64,000 bases of DNA. Origin: JAOUJD01 sp963726405. GTDB lineage: Bacteria > Pseudomonadota > Gammaproteobacteria > Burkholderiales > Burkholderiaceae_F. The position numbers were made by a program, and so were the translations under genes. Location: assembly GCA_963726405.1 (NCBI GenBank), contig CAVSCF010000005.1, forward strand, positions 777,884-841,883, written 5' to 3'. This document shows positions 27,796 through 42,249 of this stretch, one piece after another (the first letter of the stretch is position 1; every line of letters starts with the position of its first letter). The notes under the pieces are model-generated. The model did no database searches. It was not told where the DNA came from and saw only the letters and a list, made by a program, of their open reading frames with translations.

Positions 27796-28179
27796 CGCGA
27801 GGGTGGCGCGCCCGAATGTAGGGTGCCGTTGATAGTCGAATCCCTGCCAGAGTTACTGCAACAACGGCACACGCAGAAAGTGAGATTTCCCTGCTCAGCC
27901 CTGACTCGCTCCATTCGTATTCCCTCGTCGTCCGCTATTGGCCCAAAACCCGCCACCCCTGACCGGAGTTCGATGCGCCCGATTGCGGGCCTCCGCGCAG
28001 CGGCGGACATCCCGGTTTCGGCTCCGACACCGGGCGTTCCGGGGAGGTCGCGATGCAGCATGGCCGGGGCGCGGCAGGAGAGCGAGTTCGCGTCGATACC
28101 TCCACTTTGACCTGGCATCGCACGCGCCTTTGGCGGGAGGTCTATATTGACCATTCCGTCGTCGTGGTGAGAGGGGGCC
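27796..28179. other. 384-bp intergenic region upstream of the ECF sigma gene
   Basis: No gene is supported. The stretch holds short GC-rich inverted arms (around 27975-28050), an AT-rich TATATT at 28143-28148 that might be a -10 box for the sigma gene, and GAGAGGGGGCC just before its ATG. The motif TGTCCGG-15 bases-GCGTCC found three times downstream is absent here, so the sigma gene itself is probably not transcribed from that element. Confidence 0.4.
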
Positions 28180-28734
28180 ATGGGCGATGTGACCGATCTG
28201 CTGCGACGCGCGCAGGGCGCCGACCCCGCGGCGATCGACGAACTTGTTGCCCTGCTCTACCCCGACCTGCGGCGCATGGCGCGCGCCAAGCTGGCCGCCA
28301 ACGACACCATCACGCTGCTCGATACCACGTCGATGGTGCACGAGGTGTACTTGAAGTTGCACCACGCCGCGCGCATCGACGCCGACTGCCGCGGCCAGTT
28401 CATGGCCTATGCCGCGCAGGCGATGCGCTCGGTGATCGTCGACTTCGCCCGCAAGCGGCGCGCCGAGCGGCGCGGCGGCGGCGTGGCCGACGCGACGCTG
28501 GCCACCGCGATCCTCGACGGTTCGCCCAGCACCGACGACGACGTCGAACGCGTCGACGAAGCGCTCAGGGAACTCGAGAAGACCGATCCGCGGCTCAAGC
28601 AGGTGGTCGAGATGCGCTTCTTCGGCGGGCTCACCGAGCCGGAGATCGCCGAGGCACTGGGACTCACCGAACGGACCGTGCGGCGCGACTGGGAGCGCGC
28701 CCGCCTGCTGCTGTCGGTGGCGCTGCGGCCGTAA
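28180..28734 (+). CDS. ECF-type RNA polymerase sigma factor linked to Ser/Thr kinases
   Basis: The 184-residue protein has sigma region 2 (LDTTSMVHEVYLKL; FMAYAAQAMRSVIVDFARKR) and region 4 (MRFFGGLTEPEIAEALGLTE, then RTVRRDWERARLLL), joined by an acidic linker. It matches the ECF branch (TIGR02999-like, ECF43 group) encoded beside serine/threonine kinases rather than anti-sigma factors. In the studied Vibrio example, kinase phosphorylation of the sigma switches it on. Thr49, Thr50 and Ser51 are candidate acceptors here. Ribosome site GAGAGGGGG. It is directly followed by the first kinase copy. Confidence 0.85.
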   Translation: MGDVTDLLRRAQGADPAAIDELVALLYPDLRRMARAKLAANDTITLLDTTSMVHEVYLKLHHAARIDADCRGQFMAYAAQAMRSVIVDFARKRRAERRGGGVADATLATAILDGSPSTDDDVERVDEALRELEKTDPRLKQVVEMRFFGGLTEPEIAEALGLTERTVRRDWERARLLLSVALRP

Positions 28735-28739
28735 GCCGA

Positions 28740-28767
28740 TGTCCGGTTTTGCGTCCGCAATGCGTCC
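28740..28767 (+). promoter_or_regulatory. Promoter-like motif, copy A (before kinase copy 1)
   Basis: TGTCCGG (28740-28746), 15 bases, then GCGTCC (28762-28767) followed by TTG. The same two boxes with identical spacing recur at 31898 and 36779, each time before a kinase or a small membrane protein gene. The layout is that of an ECF -35/-10 promoter (the -10 half CGTC is typical), so it is the likely target of the adjacent sigma factor. Confidence 0.55.
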
Positions 28768-28804
28768 TTGCATCTAGCGCGAGTTGTTTCTTGTCAGGGC
28801 GTCG

Positions 28805-31878
<3,074 letters not shown>

Positions 31879-31897
31879 CGCTTTCGCGCATCGGCGA

Positions 31898-31925
31898 TGT
31901 CCGGATTTGCCGCCACTCCGCGTCC
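31898..31925 (+). promoter_or_regulatory. Promoter-like motif, copy B (before small membrane protein 1)
   Basis: TGTCCGG (31898-31904), 15 bases, GCGTCC (31920-31925) followed by TTAAGGAC. Downstream, CGGTCC/GGACCG arms at 31958-31975 could form a leader hairpin before the GAGGAG ribosome site of the 57-residue gene at 32000. It is nearly identical to copy C at 36779. Confidence 0.55.
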
Positions 31926-31999
31926 TTAAGGACAAGAGCCCGCCACGTGGCTCCGTCGGTCCCCCCGGACCGAACCGTCCAACCGATGAGGAGTGCACG

Positions 32000-32173
32000 A
32001 TGAACAACTCTCTCCAGACCCCGTTCAAGGCCCCGTTCGTGCGTTGCGGCTGCGCCGCTGCGGCGATCGTCATGACGCTGGCCATCGCGGCCATCATCAA
32101 CGGGCTGGCCACGCACTACCCAGGCGAAGCCGAGCAATTGGCGCAACGGGCCGTTGTCGTCTCGCAGCGGTAG
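32000..32173 (+). CDS. 57-residue membrane protein of the kinase module, copy 1
   Basis: The short product begins MNNSLQTPFKAPFVRCG and has one hydrophobic helix (AAAAIVMTLAIAAIINGLA), then a polar tail (THYPGEAEQLAQ). Ribosome site GATGAGGAG, spacing 5-6. A second copy follows the second kinase, so it is a fixed part of the module. Having its own promoter-like motif suggests it is a sigma target. Its role is unknown; a membrane partner or substrate of the kinase is one possibility. Confidence 0.7.
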   Translation: MNNSLQTPFKAPFVRCGCAAAAIVMTLAIAAIINGLATHYPGEAEQLAQRAVVVSQR

Positions 32174-32523
32174 ACACTGCCATGCTTGCGCAGGGCACGC
32201 ATGGGTGCCGCCGCGCGTCGGCCTGCGATCGCACAATGCAAGAAGGCCGAACGCAGTGTGGTTGGTGCAGTGTGCATTGCAATAACCACATCATGGGAGC
32301 AGTCTTTGTGCGTTGCGCGAGCGGCCGGCGGACTACCGGCGCACGCGACGAAGTCCACACCGAATCTCCGGGCGTGTCCGAGACGCCCCGGGCGTCCCGC
32401 CCCTCCACCCCCTGGTCCGGCGACTCAACCGCGTGGCTCCCGCCACCCGGCGTGCTCAGCGATCAACCTGTCCACGCCGGCGCTGCACGATCGAAACGAA
32501 GGAACATTGACGAGGAGACAGAC
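32174..32523. other. 350-bp gap upstream of the GDSL esterase
   Basis: No reading frame of convincing quality is present. A GTGCAGTGTGCATTGC stretch (32267-32282) contains short inverted arms (TGCA repeats) and may be regulatory. The esterase ribosome site GAGGAG lies at 32512-32517. This is the boundary between the first duplicated module and the unique esterase gene. Confidence 0.35.
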
Positions 32524-33600
32524 ATGGGGGGCAATACAAGTTCGTCGTGCGCTTCAACTCGGTTATCCGCCATCGCCCTTGTGGCGTTTGTTTCATTCAT
32601 CGGGCTGCTGCCTGCCGCTCAGGCGCAGCGTGACACTCACACCACTGCCAACTCCGTGCAGAGGAGCGCCACGGTCCAGCGCGCACTTAACCTGAGTGAG
32701 CTGGAAGCGAACCAGCGGGCAAAGGAACTGCGGGCGGCAGGGAACGCGGCGCCAGCGGGGCGCGGCCCCGACTACACACCGAAGTCGATGTACATCTTTG
32801 GTGACAGTATGTCCGACACCGGCAACGGCTATGCGCGCTTCTACGATGTCTTCACTGGGTTCGGTTTCAAGCTGTATCCGCCCTACTATGCCGTGCCCAG
32901 ATGGTCGAACGGACTTATGTGGCCGGACTACCTGGGCACGACGTTCGGCCTGACGATCAAGCCGCAAGTAAGCGGCGGCACCAACTACGCGATCGCCGGC
33001 TCCACCGTTTCCCCCGAGGGCATCTACAACGCGCGACCTGAGATGAGCGGATACGCGCAGGTCGACCAGTACCTGACTGCCTTCCATCGTGCACACCCGC
33101 AAGCAGTCCACATCGTGTGGATCGGGGGCAATGACATCGAGTCGCCCGCGAGCCTCACCGAGCAGGCCTTTGACCAGCTGGTGACACTGATCGGCCGCCT
33201 GCACGCGGCGGGCGCTCACCGCTTTCTCGTCCCCACCTACGATGACACTGGCAAGCTGCCTTCGGTGATCTCCTGGGGTGATCCAGCTTACGCGCAGCAA
33301 CTCAGCGACATGACGGTGCTGTTCAACCAACTGCTGATGACCCTGCCGGCGCGATTTCCGAGCGCAGACATCAGGATCGCGGACGTATTCCGGTTGAAGA
33401 CCATGATCGACAGGTACCCGGGGGCGTTCGGCTTCACGAACACGACGGAGGGTTGCTACAAGAGTTACGCCGACGGTTCTATCTGCAGCGATCCGAACAA
33501 ACATTGGTTCTGGGACGGCAGTCATCCGACAACGCCCGGCCACAAGTGGATTGCGAATCTCTTTGCGCTCGAGATAGCGAAGGCCGGATGGCTCAAGTGA
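32524..33600 (+). CDS. Secreted GDSL/SGNH-family esterase or phospholipase
   Basis: The 358-residue precursor has a signal peptide (LSAIALVAFVSFIGLLPAAQA) and the SGNH blocks: nucleophile Ser95 in FGDSMSDTGN, GGTNYAIAGS, WIGGNDI and the C-terminal catalytic DGSHPTTPGH. It resembles COG3240 phospholipase/lecithinase/haemolysin enzymes but ends after the esterase domain, with no autotransporter barrel, so it is probably periplasmic or released. It lies between the two kinase modules and is unique, not duplicated. A cysteine pair in EGCYKSYADGSICSD may form a disulfide. Confidence 0.87.
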   Translation: MGGNTSSSCASTRLSAIALVAFVSFIGLLPAAQAQRDTHTTANSVQRSATVQRALNLSELEANQRAKELRAAGNAAPAGRGPDYTPKSMYIFGDSMSDTGNGYARFYDVFTGFGFKLYPPYYAVPRWSNGLMWPDYLGTTFGLTIKPQVSGGTNYAIAGSTVSPEGIYNARPEMSGYAQVDQYLTAFHRAHPQAVHIVWIGGNDIESPASLTEQAFDQLVTLIGRLHAAGAHRFLVPTYDDTGKLPSVISWGDPAYAQQLSDMTVLFNQLLMTLPARFPSADIRIADVFRLKTMIDRYPGAFGFTNTTEGCYKSYADGSICSDPNKHWFWDGSHPTTPGHKWIANLFALEIAKAGWLK

Positions 33601-33714
33601 TCTGATCCGGCACCGGGCCGCAGTCGCAACTGGCTGCGGCCCCATCGGATGTCGGCTCTTTCCTCTGCAGTGCGGCCGTTCCAGTAGCGAGAGTTGCAAT
33701 CAATCGAGGCGGCG

Positions 33715-36760
<3,046 letters not shown>

Positions 36761-36778
36761 CGCTTTCGGCATCGGCAA

Positions 36779-36806
36779 TGTCCGGATTTGCCGCCACTCC
36801 GCGTCC
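36779..36806 (+). promoter_or_regulatory. Promoter-like motif, copy C (before small membrane protein 2)
   Basis: TGTCCGG (36779-36785), 15 bases, GCGTCC (36801-36806), then TTAAGGAC. The sequence from here to the following ATG is almost base-for-base the same as after copy B, including the CGGTCC/GGACCG arms and the GAGGAG ribosome site, so the element was duplicated with the module. Confidence 0.55.
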
Positions 36807-36880
36807 TTAAGGACAAGAGCCCGCCACGTGGCTCCGTCGGTCCACCCGGACCGAACCGTCCAACCGATGAGGAGTGCACC

Positions 36881-37055
36881 ATGAACAACTCTCATCCAGA
36901 CCCCGTTCAAGGCCCCGTTCGTACGTTGCGGCTGCGCTGCTGCGGCGATCGTCATGACGCTGGCCATCGCGGCCATCATCGACGGGCTGGCCACGCACTA
37001 CCCGGGCGAAGCGAATCAACTGGCGCAGCAATCGGTGGTCATCGCCAAGCGGTGA
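36881..37055 (+). pseudogene. 57-residue membrane protein of the kinase module, copy 2 (one-base insertion)
   Basis: Aligned to the copy at 32000, this one carries an extra A at 36894, right after MNNS. Removing it restores QTPFKAPFVRCG, the hydrophobic helix AAAAIVMTLAIAAIIDGLA and the tail PGEANQLAQQSVVIAKR, ending at a TGA at 37053-37055. As written, translation from the ATG goes out of frame at codon 5. The helix is conserved and the tail has diverged, which suggests selection on both copies before the break. Confidence 0.6.
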
Positions 37056-37228
37056 GCGCGAGTTGTCACAAGCGGGTTGCCGGGTTTGCGACGGCCGTTT
37101 CGGATCTGCCTCGCAGGTCCGCATTCGGCAGGCACGGAAGTCCGCAACGGGGTGGTGTACGCGGAGCTGCCGCTGCAGAGGGCCGTGACGCGCGGGTGGC
37201 GCGAAGCCGCCTGACCGCCCCGGGGCGT

Positions 37229-37402
37229 CTACTTCAGCGGCGCGGCGCAGTGGCCCGCGCCCTCGACCTTTTCCTGTCCGAGCTGCCAGGGTGGCGGCTC
37301 GTCGAAGCGGTTGTGCGGCGTCGCGCGCGACCAGTCGAGGGCGATGAAGCCCGCCGACGCCACCCAGAACGCAACGGCGAATGCGAGGGTGCGCCGCTTC
37401 AT
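37229..37402 (-). CDS. 57-residue membrane-anchored protein coupled to the thiosulfate importer
   Basis: Minus-strand reading from ATG 37402 gives MKRRTLAFAVAFWVASAG, an uncleaved signal anchor, then FIALDWSRATPHN and a proline-rich tail (DEPPPWQLGQE) ending in GHCAAPLK with one cysteine. The ATG overlaps the TGA of the YeeE/YedE gene (ATGA at 37399-37402), so translation is coupled to it. It is too short for standard gene calling. A role in thiosulfate uptake or sulfur relay through the cysteine is an inference from position only. Confidence 0.6.
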   Translation of the reverse strand: MKRRTLAFAVAFWVASAGFIALDWSRATPHNRFDEPPPWQLGQEKVEGAGHCAAPLK

Positions 37403-38565
37403 GCCTTAAGCCCCAGTCGTTCGCGCACGCGCACGCCGAACATCGAGCCCAGGAACGCCATCGCGAACCAGACCCACCCGTGCACGCTGCCGGTGGAGAT
37501 GCCGGAGAAGTACGCGCCGACGTTGCAGCCGAAGGCGAGTCGCGACGAGTAGCCGAGCAGCACGCCGGCGACGACCGCCGCGAGCCACTGCTTCGGGTTC
37601 GCGTGCGTCTCGGGGCACGCCGTCCCGCGCACGTTCGCGGCGATCAGGGCGCCCACCAGCAGGCCGAGGTTGGTGATCGAGGTGACGTCGGTCAGCAGCG
37701 ACGAATGGATGTGGGCCTGCTGCGCCTCGCGGCCCCAGAACGCGTTGGCCGTCAGGTCCGCGCCGAGCCACGTGGCCACCTTCGCGCCCCACAGCCCCAG
37801 CCCATAGACGACGCCCCACGGCTGCCCGGCGACCAGCAGGTTCAGCACCGCGAAGAGCGCCATGACGATCGCGCCGATGTAGATCGCACGCCCCTTCCAG
37901 CGGGTGTCGGTGCGGGGGCCGCGCTTATTCCACAAATACAGCGCCAGCCCGCCCAACGCCGCGAGCTGCAGCAGCAGCGCGGGGACCGCGCCGAGCGTCG
38001 CGGGCAGCGACACCGGCGGCAGGCTGCCGAGCGAAAGCCAGGCGTCGAGATGGGCCGCGCCGAGAAAGCTGCCGAAGACGAAGCCCGGCAGCACCGCGAG
38101 CGAGAAGCCGTTGCCGAGGCCCGCCTTGTAGAGCGTGCCGGACCCGCAGCCGTCGGCGATCTGCATCGCCGCGCCGAACACGAAGGCGCCGATCAGCAGG
38201 CTCACCGAGAGCGGCGCGATGGCGCCGGACAGTTCCTCGTGCGTCGCGATCAGCGGGATCGACACCACCATCGCCAGCCCGATCGTCAGGAACTGCGCGA
38301 GGAAGCCGGTCGGGTCACGGTCGCGGATCCACGCACGCCAGCCGGTGGTGAAGCCGAACGACACGCCGGCGAGCACGGCGCCGAGGCCGATGCCGATGAC
38401 GAACAGGAAGCCCTGCCGCAGCCCGACGAGCCAGGTGATCGCGAGCCAGGCGGCGAGCGCTCCCAGCACCAGCGGCGCGCTGGCGATGCGCGCCCCGGCG
38501 CTGGCGCCGGCCGCGCGGACCGACGACGTGCCGTCGCCCGGAACAGAAGTCATCACCCTCGCCAT
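37399..38565 (-). CDS. YeeE/YedE-type thiosulfate/sulfur-compound importer
   Basis: A 388-residue polytopic membrane protein with about ten hydrophobic segments and the two pseudo-symmetric cysteine motifs of the family: GCGSGTLYKAGLGNGFS and SRLAFGCNVGAYFSGIS. YeeE/YedE proteins import thiosulfate through transient cysteine-thiosulfate contacts. The start could be ATG 38565 or the downstream in-frame ATG at 38553. It follows a rhodanese gene (14-base gap) and precedes a 57-residue membrane protein, so these form a small sulfur-uptake operon. Confidence 0.88.
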   Translation of the reverse strand: MARVMTSVPGDGTSSVRAAGASAGARIASAPLVLGALAAWLAITWLVGLRQGFLFVIGIGLGAVLAGVSFGFTTGWRAWIRDRDPTGFLAQFLTIGLAMVVSIPLIATHEELSGAIAPLSVSLLIGAFVFGAAMQIADGCGSGTLYKAGLGNGFSLAVLPGFVFGSFLGAAHLDAWLSLGSLPPVSLPATLGAVPALLLQLAALGGLALYLWNKRGPRTDTRWKGRAIYIGAIVMALFAVLNLLVAGQPWGVVYGLGLWGAKVATWLGADLTANAFWGREAQQAHIHSSLLTDVTSITNLGLLVGALIAANVRGTACPETHANPKQWLAAVVAGVLLGYSSRLAFGCNVGAYFSGISTGSVHGWVWFAMAFLGSMFGVRVRERLGLKA

Positions 38566-38579
38566 TGCGGAAAACGGGG

Positions 38580-39529
38580 TCAGAGGTTACCCGTTGCCTC
38601 CCTGAGCTGCAGCCAGAACTGGGCGAGGCGGTTCGGCACGTTGGCCATCGGCAAGTCCGCGTTCGACCAGCCCACCGTCGACTCCGGATAGAGCTTCACG
38701 TCCTTCTGCCCGAGCACTTCGGACAGCACGAACCAGTTGGTTGCCGCCCAATGCCCGGTGTTGCAGAAGGACACCGTGGGCTGGTCCGCCTGCACGCCGG
38801 CTTCCTGGGCGATGCGCTTCACGTCCGAGGTGGGCAGCAGCGCGCCGCTGCCCTTCGCGAACCACACGGCGTTGTCCACGTTCTTCGCGCCGACCAGCGT
38901 GCCCGGCGTCTTCGCGGCGACATGCCGCGTCTCGCCGAGGAAGAAGGTGGAAGGCCGCGCATCGAGCAGGCGCCAGTTCTCGTTGCCGATCACGCGCGCG
39001 ACTTCCTCCTGCGTCGCAACGAGTTTCGGGTCGATCTTCGCCACGTAACGCGACGGCGCCACGGCAGTGACGTCGGTCGTCAGCGGCAGGTTCGCCGCGC
39101 GCCACGCCTTGACGCCGCCGTTGAGGATGGAAAGGTTCTGCACGCCGGACGCCTTCAGCGTCCAGTACACGCGCGCCGCGGCGCCGAAGTCCGTGGCGTT
39201 GGTGCCTTCGTAGACGATGACCACCGGCGTGGCGGCGTCGATGCCGAGTTTCTGGATCACGGCCGTCAGCGCGTCTTCGCTCGGCAGCCTGCCCGGGTTG
39301 TCCTTCGGTCCGCGCCACTTCGAGTACGGCGCCGACAGTGCGCCCGCGATATGACCCGACCTCGTACGGGCGCCTTGCCGGCGTCGTCCTTGCCGTCGCG
39401 GATGTCGACGACGCGAAGTTGCGGCTCGGACAGGCGGGCGGACAGTTCCGCGGGGGTGATCAGGGGTTGCGCCGCGGCGAGCGACGGGACTCCCAGGAAC
39501 AGCGCGAACAAGGCGAGCAGGCGTGACAT
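38580..39529 (-). CDS. Periplasmic rhodanese (thiosulfate sulfurtransferase), single-base frameshift
   Basis: A signal peptide (LLALFALFLGVPSLAAA) is followed by two rhodanese domains. The first includes RVVDIRDGKDDAGKAP, a frame break near 39368, then GHIAGALSAPYSKW; the second has LLDARPSTFFLGE and the active-site loop VSFCNTGHWA with catalytic Cys. It transfers sulfane sulfur from thiosulfate. A periplasmic rhodanese beside a thiosulfate permease suggests processing before uptake. With the break the enzyme would end early and lose the catalytic second domain. Start ATG 39529. Confidence 0.82.
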
Positions 39530-39704
39530 GGCGGACTCCGCGATGAAATCGAAGCCGCATGGTGCCCAACGGCGGGACGCTGCGTCGGATCGATCCGGCA
39601 TATGCGTATTCGCCTCCCGCCGGCAGGGGATTTGCCGGCGACCGGCACCGCGAAGCGCTGCGACTTCCATCGTCATCGGCGGCGAACCTACACTAGCGGG
39701 ACTT

Positions 39705-40442
39705 ATGCCCTTGCGTCGTGCGTTGATGAAGGCGCTGACCCTTGCCGGACTGTCCGGCGCGGTGAAGGCGGCGTTCACGCGCGAGGCGCTGTCCCCGGCA
39801 GAGCGGATGCTGCGCGCGGTTGAAGCGGACTTCCGTGACACCGCGGCACACACCGGCATCGCCGCGCCGAGCGCTGCGCTGCGACGGGCGCTCCTCCGGG
39901 TCCCGCGAGAACGCTTCGTTCCGCCGGAGGTCGCGCACCTGGCCTACGAGAACCGGCCGCTCGCCATCGGCGAGGGCCAGACCATTTCGCAGCCCTTCAT
40001 CGTGGCGCTGATGACCGAACTCCTGCAGGTCGCGCCAGGCGCCATGGTGCTGGAGGTCGGAACCGGCTCGGGGTACCAGGCGGCGGTGCTCGCCGAACTC
40101 GGCATGCGTGTCTTTTCGATCGAGATCGTCGCGCCGCTGGCCGCCCGCGCGCGGGCCGCTCTGGATGCCGCGGGCTACGGGTCCGTGGTGACCCGTGTCG
40201 GTGACGGCTACAAGGGCTGGCCGGACGTCGCCCCCTTCGACGGCATCCTCGTGACCGCGGCGCCGGACCACGTGCCGCCAGCGCTGGTTGCCCAGTTGAA
40301 GCCGGGCGCGCGCATGGTGATTCCCGTCGGCCCCAACTGGCTCTCGCAGGAGTTGCAGGTGATCCGCAAGGAGGCCGACGGGCGCACGGTCACTCAGCGC
40401 ACGCTGCCGGTGCGCTTCGTTCCGCTGACGCGCGAGCGGTGA
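39705..40442 (+). CDS. pcm: Protein-L-isoaspartate O-methyltransferase
   Basis: The 245-residue protein has the PCMT signatures GEGQTISQPFIVALMTELL and the SAM-binding LEVGTGSGYQAAVLAEL, then GDGYKGWPDVAPFDGILVTA. It repairs isoaspartyl residues in aged proteins. An N-terminal stretch of about 40 residues (LMKALTLAGLSGAVKAAF) precedes the domain and may be a weak export signal, as in some PCMT paralogues. It is divergent from the rhodanese operon, across a 175-bp region that contains GGCATATGCGTATTCGCC. Confidence 0.87.
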   Translation: MPLRRALMKALTLAGLSGAVKAAFTREALSPAERMLRAVEADFRDTAAHTGIAAPSAALRRALLRVPRERFVPPEVAHLAYENRPLAIGEGQTISQPFIVALMTELLQVAPGAMVLEVGTGSGYQAAVLAELGMRVFSIEIVAPLAARARAALDAAGYGSVVTRVGDGYKGWPDVAPFDGILVTAAPDHVPPALVAQLKPGARMVIPVGPNWLSQELQVIRKEADGRTVTQRTLPVRFVPLTRER

Positions 40443-40550
40443 TCAGCGTGGCGACCGCCGCGGTCCCGGGCAGCCGCAGGCCGCGTCGCGCCGGTCTAGA
40501 CTTCGCCCCCTCGCGCGGCATTCCCTCGCCTCCACTCTGAAGAATCATCG

Positions 40551-41534
40551 ATGAACTACCGCCGTCTCGGCCGCTCCGGCCTCAAGGTTTCCGAACTCTC
40601 CTTCGGCTCCTGGGTCACGTATGGCAACCAGGTCGACACGCGCGCCGCGCGCGAGCTGATGGCCGCGGCGTTCGACGCCGGGGTCAACTTCTTCGACAAC
40701 GCCGAGATCTACGCGCGCGGCCAGAGCGAGGAGATCATGGGCACCGTGCTGAAGGAACTCGGCTGGCCGCGCCTCAAGTACGTCATCTCGACGAAGTTCT
40801 ACTGGGGGCTGGCCACCGGCAAGGGCGCCTTTCCCAACGAGCGCAACACCCTCAACCGGAAGTACCTGCGGCAGGCGATCGACGGCTCGCTCAAGCGCCT
40901 GCAGCTCGACTACGTGGATCTGGTGTTCTGTCACCGCCCCGACCCTGAAACTCCGCTGGAGGAAACCGTCTGGGCAATGCACGACATGATCGAGCGTGGC
41001 CGCGCGCTCTACTGGGGCACGAGCGAGTGGAGCGCCGACGAGATCCGCGCGGCGTGGGACATCGCCGACCGGCGCAACCTGCACAAGCCGGTCATGGAAC
41101 AACCGCAGTACAACCTGCTGCACCGGAAGCGCGTCGAGAAGGAGTACGCGCGGCTCTACGAGGACATCGGCCTCGGCCTGACGACGTGGAGCCCGCTCGC
41201 CTCCGGCCTGCTGTCGGGCAAGTACCGCAACGGCGTGCCCGCGGGATCGCGCGGTGCGCTCGAGACGTACGCCTTCCTGCGCGAGGGCCTGACCGATCCG
41301 AACAGGAACCGGCTCGTCGGCGAACTCGACGCGGTGGCGAAGGACCTGGGATGCACCCTCGCGCAGCTCGCGCTGGCGTGGTGTCTGGCGAATCGCCACG
41401 TCAGCACCGTGATCACCGGCGCGACGCGGGTCGAGCAGGTGAACGAGAACATGAAGGCCCTCGACGTCGCGGCACGGCTGTCGCCGGAGGTGCTGCTGAA
41501 GATCGAGGCTATCGTCGGTCCGCACGCGGCGTAG
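40551..41534 (+). CDS. Aldo/keto reductase (potassium-channel beta subunit-like)
   Basis: The 327-residue TIM-barrel NADPH oxidoreductase has the catalytic tetrad Asp49 and Tyr54 (FFDNAEIYARG), Lys82 (STKFYWG) and His128 (FCHRPD). The C-terminal NADPH loop includes TGATRVEQVNEN. WGTSEWSADEI and QPQYNLLHR are typical of the Kv-beta/YghZ branch, which reduces aldehydes such as methylglyoxal. It appears monocistronic and converges on a methyltransferase gene, with a palindromic repeat between the two stops. Confidence 0.9.
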   Translation: MNYRRLGRSGLKVSELSFGSWVTYGNQVDTRAARELMAAAFDAGVNFFDNAEIYARGQSEEIMGTVLKELGWPRLKYVISTKFYWGLATGKGAFPNERNTLNRKYLRQAIDGSLKRLQLDYVDLVFCHRPDPETPLEETVWAMHDMIERGRALYWGTSEWSADEIRAAWDIADRRNLHKPVMEQPQYNLLHRKRVEKEYARLYEDIGLGLTTWSPLASGLLSGKYRNGVPAGSRGALETYAFLREGLTDPNRNRLVGELDAVAKDLGCTLAQLALAWCLANRHVSTVITGATRVEQVNENMKALDVAARLSPEVLLKIEAIVGPHAA

Positions 41535-41553
41535 TCGACGCCAGACCATCCGA

Positions 41554-41574
41554 AATCGGGGTCAGACCCCGATT
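41554..41574. repeat. GGGGTC-A-GACCCC palindrome between convergent genes
   Basis: AATCGGGGTC (41554-41563) and GACCCCGATT (41565-41574) are perfect arms around a single A, placed between the stops of the reductase and the methyltransferase. The same core occurs twice at 62.7 kb, and half-copies lie near 38575, 52046 and 62445. It behaves like a REP-type dispersed palindrome and may also terminate transcription from both sides. Confidence 0.7.
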
Positions 41575-41579
41575 CGATC

Positions 41580-42245
41580 TCACCGCTTGCGGGCGAGCGT
41601 CAGGCCGTCGCCGATCGGCAGGAGCGCGAGGTCGATGCGGGCGTCGCCGTGCAGCGCGTTGTTCAGTTGCTGCAGGGCCAGCGTGTCGGCGTCGCCCGGC
41701 TCCGCCGGCCTGGCCACGCGCCCGCTCCACAGCACGTTGTCGATCGCGATCAGCCCGCCGGTACGCAGCAGCTTCAGGCAGCGCTCGTAGTAATTCGCGT
41801 AGTTCGACTTGTCGGCATCGATGAAGGCGAAGTCGTATTGCCCGCTCTGCCCTGCCGCGATGCGGGCGTCGAGCGTGTTCACCGCCGGCTCCAGCACCAG
41901 TTCGATCTTGTGCTCGACCCCGGCACGCTTCCAGTAGGGCCGGCCAACGCGCGTGAACTCGTCGCTGATGTCGCAGGCGAGGACGCGGCCGTCGGCGGGC
42001 AGCGCGAGGGCCACCGCGAGCGCGCTGTAGCCGGTGAACACGCCGACTTCGATGGTGCGCCGCGCGCCGAGCATCTGCACCAGCAATTGCATCAGCTGGC
42101 CCTGCTCGGGGCTGATCTGCATGTTGGCGCGCGGGTGGTCGCGCGTTGCCTCGCGCAGCGCCGCCAGCTCCGGGTGCTCGCGCACGCCGTGCTCGATCAC
42201 GTAATCGTGCAGTCCCTCGTCGACCGTCAGCGTTCGCCGCGACAC
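41580..42245 (-). CDS. Class I SAM-dependent O-methyltransferase (caffeoyl-CoA type)
   Basis: The 221-residue enzyme has the SAM loop TIEVGVFTGYSALAVAL, the metal-site DFAFIDADKSNYANYYE and GGLIAIDNVLWSGRV. This is the cation-dependent catechol/caffeoyl-CoA methyltransferase family, with broad small-molecule substrates in bacteria. A GTG at 42245 is taken as start because related proteins begin (M)SRRTLTVDEGLHDY; upstream in-frame codons extend into the HicA gene. It begins 5 bases after the HicA-like stop, so the two are co-transcribed. Confidence 0.85.
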   Translation of the reverse strand: MSRRTLTVDEGLHDYVIEHGVREHPELAALREATRDHPRANMQISPEQGQLMQLLVQMLGARRTIEVGVFTGYSALAVALALPADGRVLACDISDEFTRVGRPYWKRAGVEHKIELVLEPAVNTLDARIAAGQSGQYDFAFIDADKSNYANYYERCLKLLRTGGLIAIDNVLWSGRVARPAEPGDADTLALQQLNNALHGDARIDLALLPIGDGLTLARKR

Positions 42246-42249
42246 CGGA

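Noticed and set aside
31993..32523. N-terminal extension of the GDSL esterase to 535 residues
   Set aside because: It would start inside the 57-residue membrane protein gene and read through non-coding sequence; ATG 32524 is followed at once by a signal peptide and preceded by GAGGAG.
37120..37214. A protein-like scrap on the plus strand (GTEVRNGVVYAELPLQ, ending at a stop at 37214)
   Set aside because: Too short, no start or ribosome site, and no recognised family; it may be a gene remnant but cannot be supported.
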